Shown here: piece by piece, positions 43,060 through 48,263 of the stretch
Layout: every line of letters begins with the position of its first letter
How positions within the stretch are numbered: position 1 is the stretch's first letter
Assembly (NCBI GenBank): GCA_017647145.1
Contig: JAGCLD010000012.1
Coordinates: 1 to 48,263, forward strand
DNA from: Paludibacteraceae bacterium
GTDB taxonomy: Bacteria; Bacteroidota; Bacteroidia; Bacteroidales; Paludibacteraceae
Length of the DNA stretch: 48,263 nt
Reading direction: 5' to 3'
Notes under the pieces: generated by a model
Told to the model about the DNA's origin: nothing
What the model saw: the letters and a program-made list of their open reading frames with translations, nothing else
Databases searched by the model: none
Program-made: the position numbers and the translations under genes

Positions 43060-45228
43060 TTAAAGATTCTTATCCAAAAATAATTTCATGCGTTGATACA
43101 AATGTTTATACGAATTACCCTTACGTATAAAATGGTTTTCATCCGGATAAATTTGCATCTCAAATTGCTTACCGGCCTCCACCAGGCGATGAACATAAAG
43201 GTAAGCATTCTGAATATGAACATTATCATCAGCGGTTCCATGCACCAACAATAAATTTCCCGTCATTTTCTCCGCACGCATCAGTGGTGAACCTGCGTCA
43301 TAGCCACTGAAATTTTCTTGCGGACGACGCATGTAACGTTCGGTGTAAGCACTGTTATACAAGCGCCAATCACTCACCGGAGCCACTGAAATCCCTGCCT
43401 TAAACACGGGCTGATCCGCACTCAGACACATCAAGGTCATATAACCGCCAAAACTCCATCCCCATATCGCCATGCGCTCTGAATCCACATAAGGAAGTTT
43501 GCCAAAATAACGGGCTGCTCCCAGTTGGTCTGCCACCTCTAATTGTCCTATCTTCCGATAAGTACACTTCCTGAATTCCGAACCTCTCGCACCTGTTCCA
43601 CGACCATCCACACAAGCCACAATGTAGCCCTCTGCAGCCAAGGCATACTCCCAGTCTATCTTCCAGCGGTCTAACACTTGTTGTGAATTCGGACCGCTAT
43701 ATTGCACCTGCAACAAAGGATATTTCTTGCCTTCTTCCATATTCTGCGGCTTCACTATCCATCCGTAGAGATGAATCCCTTCATCAGTCGTCAGTTCGAT
43801 AAACTCCTTACGGGGAAGATTCAAGGCTTTCCATGATGCTTCCACCGACTCATTATCATGCAACACGCGCACTTTTTTACCTGAATTTTCATACAAGGTC
43901 ACACATGTTGCCTTCTCCGTGCCGGAATACGTATCAATATAGTACTTCAGTTTTGGAGAAAACCCTGCCTGATGAATTCCCTTTTCGGTTGATAACAGTG
44001 TCTTCTTACCGGTGCGCAAAGACACTGCATACAAGTTTCTTCTTGCGGGATGTTCATCTGCTGTTTGCACATATGCCGTCTGACTCTTCTCATCCACGCC
44101 ATACAAAGCAGTCACATCCCAATTTCCGGGAGTCAACAACTTCTTGTGCAATCCGGTTTTATCATACAAATGCAAATGACGATAACCATCAGTCTCATTC
44201 ACCACTACCAGCGAACCATCTGCCAACCATCGCCACTCATCTATCTGCATGAAATCCACATATCGTTTATCTTCCTCTGTGTAAATATTCTTACACACAG
44301 TCGATTTGGAATTGGCATAAAACATCTCCAACTTGTTCTGATTACGATTCAGGCGAAATATAGCCAACTGATCGGCTGCTCCTGTCCATTTGATTCTGGG
44401 CACATAACAATTCTTTGTGTCCAGATTCATGGTCTTCACGTTCATGTAATAAGTGTCATACACACAAACACTCACATGCGCATTTACTTCTCCGGCTTTC
44501 GGATACTTATAAGCAAAAGAACTCGGATACAACTCCATCGGACTCGATGAAAAATCAGGATTCAAGAACATCTGAAAATCAAACATCTTTACTTCTGATT
44601 CATCAAAACGCACAAAGGCTAATTGCTTGCTGTCTGCCGACCAGTCAAACAACAAACGTGTACCAAACTCTTCCTCATACAACCAGTCTGGCGTACCATT
44701 GATAATCTTACGCGCCTCACCATCTTGTGTCACAGCTACCACACTGTGAAAATCAGTCTTATAGACATACAAGTTGTTATCCTCTGCTGCAAAAGCTATA
44801 TAACGGCTATCGGGAGAAAACAACACTGCACGCTCACGCTGATCGGACAGACGACGCAACTCCTTACGATGGATGTCATACAAATAATGCTCTGCCAGAT
44901 AGGAATGACGATACACCTGTTCACGATTCGTGTAAAGCATTAAAAAGCGTTCGCGAGGGCCTAATTCAAAGCCGCCTACACGCTCTATCTTGCTCAGTTT
45001 CGTATCGCCCACATGAAATACAGTGTCTGTCGGATTACCACTGCGAAGTGAATACTTCACAATCATGCTGTCACCCGACAATTGATAATAATGTTCATCA
45101 TCCTCCGCAAAAGTCATCATCGGAGCATTGCTTGCATGATACTTTCCCGTGCTGATATCATCCAGCAAATCCGCCTGAACAAATCCGAATGACAAGTAAA
45201 CTAACAAAAATAATATACTGCGTTTCAT
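43060..45228 (-). CDS. Dipeptidyl peptidase IV (S9 family), secreted
   Basis: 722-residue exported peptidase releasing X-Pro dipeptides. Signal peptide 'MKRSILFLLVYLSFGFVQA'. An N-terminal beta-propeller (about 30-480) is followed by the alpha/beta-hydrolase domain. The catalytic triad is visible: S592 in 'GWSFGGYM', D667 in 'HGTADDNVH', H699 in 'DENHF'. The 'DWLYEEEF' sequence of the propeller (about residue 180) holds the Glu pair that binds the substrate N-terminus in DPP IV. Close in plan to the DPP IV of Porphyromonas. It lies 47 bases downstream of cysS, with no promoter box between, so cysS read-through is likely. Confidence 0.93.
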   Translation of the reverse strand: MKRSILFLLVYLSFGFVQADLLDDISTGKYHASNAPMMTFAEDDEHYYQLSGDSMIVKYSLRSGNPTDTVFHVGDTKLSKIERVGGFELGPRERFLMLYTNREQVYRHSYLAEHYLYDIHRKELRRLSDQRERAVLFSPDSRYIAFAAEDNNLYVYKTDFHSVVAVTQDGEARKIINGTPDWLYEEEFGTRLLFDWSADSKQLAFVRFDESEVKMFDFQMFLNPDFSSSPMELYPSSFAYKYPKAGEVNAHVSVCVYDTYYMNVKTMNLDTKNCYVPRIKWTGAADQLAIFRLNRNQNKLEMFYANSKSTVCKNIYTEEDKRYVDFMQIDEWRWLADGSLVVVNETDGYRHLHLYDKTGLHKKLLTPGNWDVTALYGVDEKSQTAYVQTADEHPARRNLYAVSLRTGKKTLLSTEKGIHQAGFSPKLKYYIDTYSGTEKATCVTLYENSGKKVRVLHDNESVEASWKALNLPRKEFIELTTDEGIHLYGWIVKPQNMEEGKKYPLLQVQYSGPNSQQVLDRWKIDWEYALAAEGYIVACVDGRGTGARGSEFRKCTYRKIGQLEVADQLGAARYFGKLPYVDSERMAIWGWSFGGYMTLMCLSADQPVFKAGISVAPVSDWRLYNSAYTERYMRRPQENFSGYDAGSPLMRAEKMTGNLLLVHGTADDNVHIQNAYLYVHRLVEAGKQFEMQIYPDENHFIRKGNSYKHLYQRMKLFLDKNL

Positions 45229-45275
45229 AAATCTTAATGGTTAGTAAGGTTCTTATTGATTCTTTGATTGATATA

Positions 45276-46742
45276 CTACAGACTCCATTCAAAGCCATCC
45301 TTAGTATCCTTCACACTAAAGCCTAAATTGCTCAACTCATTACGTATCTTGTCTGATGTTCCCCAGTCTTTATTGCGTTTGGCTTCCAATCTGATTTCAA
45401 GCAACAAGTCGATAGCCTTCTGATATGCTTGAACATTCTTATTATCGCCTTCATCCTCCATCTTCAAGCCTAATATATCACACACTATCACCTTCCATGC
45501 GGCCTGCAACTCTGCCAAGTCTTCTTCCGAGATACTTGCCTTCCCGTCTGCCACAGTGTTGATAGCCTTCGCACTCTCAAACAAATGACTAATCACGATA
45601 GGGGTATTCAGGTCATCACACATCGCTTCTTCACAACGTTCCAACAATCCCTTCACCTCCACACTGGAAGAAGCCGAAGCTTTTAATTTAAACAAACGTT
45701 GATACGCATCTCTCAAACGCTCAAATCCCTTCTCTGCTGCCAACAAAGCTTCATTGCTGAAATCCACTGTACCACGATAATGGGCTTGAAGAATAAAGAA
45801 ACGTATCGTCATCGGACCATATGACTGCTCCAACAATGCATGGCTGCCGCTGAAAAACTCATCCAAAGTAATGAAGTTACCCAATGACTTACCCATCTTC
45901 TGACCATTAATGGTAATCATGTTATTGTGCATCCAGTAACGCACACTTTCATGTCCCAAAGCTGCTGTTGACTGAGCTATCTCACACTCATGATGTGGAA
46001 ACATCAAGTCCATACCTCCACCATGTATGTCAAACGTGTCGCCCAGATACTTCGTACCCATGGCTGAACACTCCAAGTGCCATCCCGGAAAACCTTCGCT
46101 CCATGGACTCGGCCAATGCATGATGTGCTCGGGCTGTGCTTTCTTCCACAAAGCAAAGTCCATGCTTCTGCGCTTCTCGCTCTGACCATCTAATGCACGC
46201 GTGGTCTCAAGCAACTCATCGATATTTCTACCCGACAACTTGCCATAATGATGTTCCTTGTTATATTTCTCCACATCAAAATACACCGAACCCTCACTCA
46301 CATAGGCATAACCGGCATCCAATATGCGTTGAACAAAAGCTATCTGCTCTATGATGTGACCCGATGCATGGGGCTCAATGCTCGGAGGCAACACATTAAG
46401 TGCTTCCATGGCTTTGTGATAACGATTCAAGTAATATTGCACCACTTCCATCGGCTCCAACTGCTCCAAGCGCGCTTTCTTTGCCACCTTGTCTTCGCCT
46501 TCATCGGCATCATGCTCCAAGTGACCCACATCGGTGATGTTACGCACATAGCGAACCTTGTAACCTAAATACTTGAGATAACGATACAATATATCAAAAG
46601 TGATGGCTGGACGCGCATGACCCAAATGGGCATCACCATACACGGTCGGACCACACACATACATTCCCACATGTTCCGGATGAAGAGGAGTAAATGGCTC
46701 CTTACGACGACTGAGCGTATTATAAATAGTTAGCTGTTTCAT
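45276..46742 (-). CDS. cysS: Cysteinyl-tRNA synthetase
   Basis: 488-residue class I synthetase charging tRNA-Cys. '[18 protein letters not shown]' at about 30-47 holds the zinc cysteine and HIGH-type motif (HLGH); '[19 protein letters not shown]' holds the KMSKS equivalent (KMGKS); '[30 protein letters not shown]' region supplies the other zinc ligands. Length matches the family. Its promoter is the first of a tandem series of related cassettes upstream (46763-47045). Confidence 0.96.
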   Translation of the reverse strand: MKQLTIYNTLSRRKEPFTPLHPEHVGMYVCGPTVYGDAHLGHARPAITFDILYRYLKYLGYKVRYVRNITDVGHLEHDADEGEDKVAKKARLEQLEPMEVVQYYLNRYHKAMEALNVLPPSIEPHASGHIIEQIAFVQRILDAGYAYVSEGSVYFDVEKYNKEHHYGKLSGRNIDELLETTRALDGQSEKRRSMDFALWKKAQPEHIMHWPSPWSEGFPGWHLECSAMGTKYLGDTFDIHGGGMDLMFPHHECEIAQSTAALGHESVRYWMHNNMITINGQKMGKSLGNFITLDEFFSGSHALLEQSYGPMTIRFFILQAHYRGTVDFSNEALLAAEKGFERLRDAYQRLFKLKASASSSVEVKGLLERCEEAMCDDLNTPIVISHLFESAKAINTVADGKASISEEDLAELQAAWKVIVCDILGLKMEDEGDNKNVQAYQKAIDLLLEIRLEAKRNKDWGTSDKIRNELSNLGFSVKDTKDGFEWSL

Positions 46743-46762
46743 AAAAAGTTAGTTTTGACTTA

Positions 46763-46793
46763 CAAAGATAGTGAAAGGCGAGCGAAATAGCAA
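46763..46793 (-). promoter_or_regulatory. cysS promoter (first cassette)
   Basis: On the minus strand: TTG at 46793-46791, 20-bp spacer, TATCTTTG at 46770-46763, 20 bases from the cysS ATG. The spacer starts CTATTTCGCTC, as in the other cassettes. Confidence 0.85.
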
Positions 46794-46833
46794 ATCCAAG
46801 TTTACTTGAGATTTGGTATTTCCGAGCCGCATC

Positions 46834-47045
46834 CTATCTTATCAAAAGATAGTGAAAACCGAGCGAAGAAGCAAAAATAAACTCGTTTAAGTTTTTTGAT
46901 ATTTCCGAGCCGCAGCCTATCTTATCAAAAGATAGTGAAAACCGAAAGCAGAACAAAACCAATGCAAGGTGAGAGCAGAAGTAAAAATAAACTCGTTTAA
47001 GTTTTTTGATATTTCCGAGCCGCATCCTATCTTATTCAAAGATAG
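46834..47045 (-). repeat. Tandem copies of the promoter-like cassette
   Basis: Each copy contains CTATCTT, 5 bases, AAGATAG (46834-46852, 46917-46935, 47027-47045) and, left of it, the shared CCGAGCCGCA(T/G)CC. On the minus strand each gives TATCTTT(T)G; the first two also have TTG at 19-20 bp spacing (46874-46872 and 46956-46954). The first two carry an extra T in the box; the third has the exact TATCTTTG (47044-47037) but no -33 TTG. Spacings between copies are 83 and 110 bases. Confidence 0.85.
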
Positions 47046-47093
47046 CGAAAACCGAGTGAAATGGAAAACTTGTTTTCTAATTGCCAAACATAA

Positions 47094-47246
47094 GCAATTT
47101 ATGCAAAATTGCGATTAAGCAAGCGCAATAGAGTTTACTCTAATTGCCGAGCGGGAGCAATTTATCTAAAATTGCGAATAAGCAAGCGCAATAGAGTTTA
47201 CTCTAATTGCCGAACGTGAGCAATTTATATAAAATTGCGAATAAGC
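47094..47246. repeat. Two 63-bp direct repeats plus a partial third copy
   Basis: Copies 47094-47156 and 47157-47219 differ at only about six positions; a third partial copy runs 47220-47246. Each contains the palindrome TAGAGTTTACTCTA and the inverted pair GCAATT / AATTGC. Confidence 0.9.
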
Positions 47247-47253
47247 ATTGTAG

Positions 47254-47273
47254 GGACACGGCGTGCCGTGTCC
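47254..47273. repeat. 20-bp palindrome, copy 1
   Basis: GGACACGGC-GT-GCCGTGTCC; preceded by TGTAG. An identical copy is at 47634-47653. Confidence 0.9.
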
Positions 47274-47385
47274 ACCTAAATCTACAAAGCAAAACTTCCT
47301 CATATTCAAATACTAATCGCACTGTCGCCCTTTAAGGGGCGTAGCGAGGTATTTATAGAATTGACATTTAGTCAATTCGTACCGA

Positions 47386-47470
47386 GCGAAAGGTTACGGG
47401 TAGGCGAAAGGCTACGGGTAGGCGACCAAAGGTCGGGAATCCAAAGGTCGGGAATCCAAAGGTCGGGAAT
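47386..47470. repeat. Short tandem repeats: two 18-mers and three 15-mers
   Basis: GCGAAAGG(T/C)TACGGGTAG at 47386-47403 and 47404-47421, then CCAAAGGTCGGGAAT at 47426-47440, 47441-47455 and 47456-47470. A 7-bp inverted repeat AATTGAC / GTCAATT lies just upstream (47359-47377). Confidence 0.9.
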
Positions 47471-47551
47471 GGGGAGCAATATTGCGAGTAAGTGAGAGCA
47501 GAGAAAATTGATTTACTCTGCCGAGCGGGAGCAATTTCAACGAAGTTAACA

Positions 47552-47598
47552 GTCCCCGTTGCGACGGAGTCCGAGGTGGCTTGCCACCGGAGGGGGTA
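47552..47598. repeat. Hairpin scaffold, copy 1
   Basis: GTCCCCG...CGACGGAG, then stem GGTGGC-TT-GCCACC (47575-47588), then GGAGGGGGTA (47589-47598). Compare copy 2 at 47780-47826. Confidence 0.8.
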
Positions 47599-47633
47599 AC
47601 ACTTGCGCGGTATTATGAGAAGAAGGTCTGTAG

Positions 47634-47653
47634 GGACACGGCGTGCCGTGTCC
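47634..47653. repeat. 20-bp palindrome, copy 2
   Basis: Identical to 47254-47273, including the preceding TGTAG. Confidence 0.9.
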
Positions 47654-47773
47654 GCAGTCAGAGCCCAAGCAATTTATATAAAATTGCGATTAAGTGAGCG
47701 CAGAATCAAGCTTGATTGAATTATGCCGAACGTGAAAGGCTACGGGTAGGCGACTGAAAGTCGAGAATGGGGA

Positions 47774-47826
47774 GTGTCGTCCCCGACACGACGGAGGGCA
47801 AAGGCAATTTATTGCCGGAGGGGGTA
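47774..47826. repeat. Hairpin scaffold, copy 2
   Basis: Hairpin GTGTCG-TCCC-CGACAC (47774-47789), CGACGGAG, then stem GGCAAT-TT-ATTGCC (47803-47816), then GGAGGGGGTA (47817-47826). Same layout as copy 1 with a different stem. Confidence 0.8.
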
Positions 47827-47889
47827 TGTCTTATTAAAAATTGCGATTAAACAAGTAGGATTAAGATACAATCATCATCAATATAAGAA

Positions 47890-48000
47890 AACCCTGAAAA
47901 GGGTTATATTTTAAAGCATAGTCCATTAGGGCTATGAAACAAATGGATACAACACAAAACAGCCCTGTAGGGGCGAAATTTTACATAATAGTATGTAAAA
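47890..48000. repeat. Chain of four small hairpins
   Basis: AACCCT-GAAA-AGGGTT (47890-47905), CATAGTCC-ATTA-GGGCTATG (47917-47936), GCCC-TGTAG-GGGC (47962-47974) and TTTTACATA-ATAG-TATGTAAAA (47979-48000). Confidence 0.75.
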
Positions 48001-48102
48001 GCAACGAAATAAATAATAACCCACAAAACCAATGTCACTAGGAAACAAGAACACTAGTCCCCCTGTCAATTCCCACCTCTCACCTAAAGCGAGTGTAACG
48101 AG

Positions 48103-48177
48103 CGTCCTGTAGTGTCGTCCCCGACACGTCCTGTAGGCTTTTAGCCGTCCTGTAGCAAGCTCAGCGCAGCGTCCTGT
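48103..48177. repeat. Linker-hairpin array
   Basis: CGTCCTGT(AG) occurs at 48103, 48127, 48146 and 48170. The segments between are palindromic but unrelated: GTGTCG-TCCC-CGACAC, GGC-TTTTA-GCC, and a GC-rich AGCTCAGCGCAGC segment. Confidence 0.8.
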
Positions 48178-48190
48178 CCTCCATCCCCAT

Positions 48191-48221
48191 TTGCTTTTCT
48201 CACTGAGATACACTATCTTTG
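48191..48221 (+). promoter_or_regulatory. Rightward promoter at the window edge
   Basis: TTG at 48191-48193, 20-bp spacer, TATCTTTG at 48214-48221. ATTTGCT at the -33 end and CACTATCTTTG at the -7 end are shared with the cysS cassette. Confidence 0.75.
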
Positions 48222-48245
48222 CTCTGCAACCCCGCTTTGAGGATT

Positions 48246-48263
48246 ATGTCCAAGAGGTGGAAA
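48246..48263 (+). CDS. Start of a gene cut by the window edge
   Basis: ATG at 48246, 24 bases after the -7 box, followed by five open codons (MSKRWK). A purine-rich GAGGA lies 5 bases upstream. Too short to identify. Confidence 0.45.

Larger units (their letters stand above)
46743..48245. other. Gene-free mosaic of promoter cassettes, repeats and hairpins
   Basis: No convincing gene in about 1.5 kb. From the left: three promoter-like units and a fourth partial copy (46763-47045), two 63-bp direct repeats (47094-47219) with a third partial copy, a 20-bp palindrome (47254-47273, repeated at 47634-47653), short tandem repeats (47386-47470), paired hairpin scaffolds (47552-47598 and 47780-47826), a chain of hairpins (47890-48000), a linker-hairpin array (48103-48177) and a rightward promoter (48191-48221). 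Minus-strand frames at 46834-47025 and 47932-48213 are accidents of the repeats. Confidence 0.8.

Noticed and set aside
46834-47025. 63-codon minus-strand frame
   Set aside because: Lies wholly in the repeated promoter cassettes and its translation repeats the same peptide; not a gene.
47094-47246. CRISPR array
   Set aside because: Direct repeats are contiguous with no unique spacers, copies are only two and a half, and no cas gene is near.
47932-48213. 93-codon minus-strand frame
   Set aside because: Spans the hairpin chain and linker array; composition and location argue for chance.

Overview
The window is chromosomal DNA of an anaerobic, Gram-negative member of the Bacteroidales. Evidence: promoters of the Bacteroidota type (TTG, about 20 bp, TAnnTTTG) precede many genes; lpxC and fabZ are fused; an Rnf electron-transport operon is present; a secreted pectate lyase ends in a type IX secretion (T9SS) sorting domain; a SusC-like/TonB-receptor-related barrel and a DUF4294 protein occur. 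Genus cannot be fixed from the sequence. The intergenic repeats at the right end resemble those I associate with Prevotella-like genomes, but that is a recollection, not a search.

Layout. 1-710: 3' end of an unknown helical protein and a gene-poor stretch with a strong hairpin. 711-1475 (-): AlkD-like DNA alkylation repair protein. 1743-9290 (+): cinA, then HD hydrolase, lpxD, lpxC/fabZ, lpxA and glnS, i.e. the lipid A initiation block. 9385-9699: thioredoxin. 9700-12475: a probable gene remnant (-), then a two-gene secreted unit (unknown secreted protein and a trypsin-like protease with a barrel-like C-terminus). 12752-15332: purH and mreB. 15673-19143: T9SS-exported pectate lyase and glutamine synthetase. 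19165-22049 (-): two outer-membrane proteins. 22109-22690: DUF4294. 22854-28527: rseC-rnfBCDGEA. 28665-33667: small barrel protein, NUC1 endonuclease, guanine deaminase, large outer-membrane barrel. 33863-39045: manC, small membrane protein, mutL, MATE exporter, cytidylate-kinase-like protein. 39055-39510 (-): DUF4268. 39739-41954: ptb, buk and a BFD-like [2Fe-2S] protein. 42041-46742 (-): ROK kinase, DPP IV peptidase, cysS. 46743-48245: about 1.5 kb without genes, a mosaic of tandem promoter-like cassettes, direct repeats and hairpins, ending in a rightward promoter and a start codon cut by the window edge.

How the genes work together: lpxD, lpxC/fabZ and lpxA make and elongate lipid A precursors. 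The Rnf complex couples ferredoxin oxidation to NAD+ reduction and ion pumping. Ptb and Buk convert an acyl-CoA (butyryl-CoA or a branched homologue) to acid plus ATP. Together these suggest a fermentative, acid-producing lifestyle. Pectate lyase, DPP IV, the secreted nuclease and the protease-barrel protein point to degradation of plant polymers, peptides and nucleic acids at the cell surface.

The most unusual material is the 46743-48245 repeat mosaic (tandem promoter cassettes reading into cysS, hairpins with different stems on identical scaffolds, and a linker-hairpin array). Next come the protease-barrel pair at 10225-12475, the probably leaderless outer-membrane gene at 22049, and a MutL lacking the usual endonuclease motifs. 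No CRISPR array, rRNA, tRNA or intact insertion sequence was seen.
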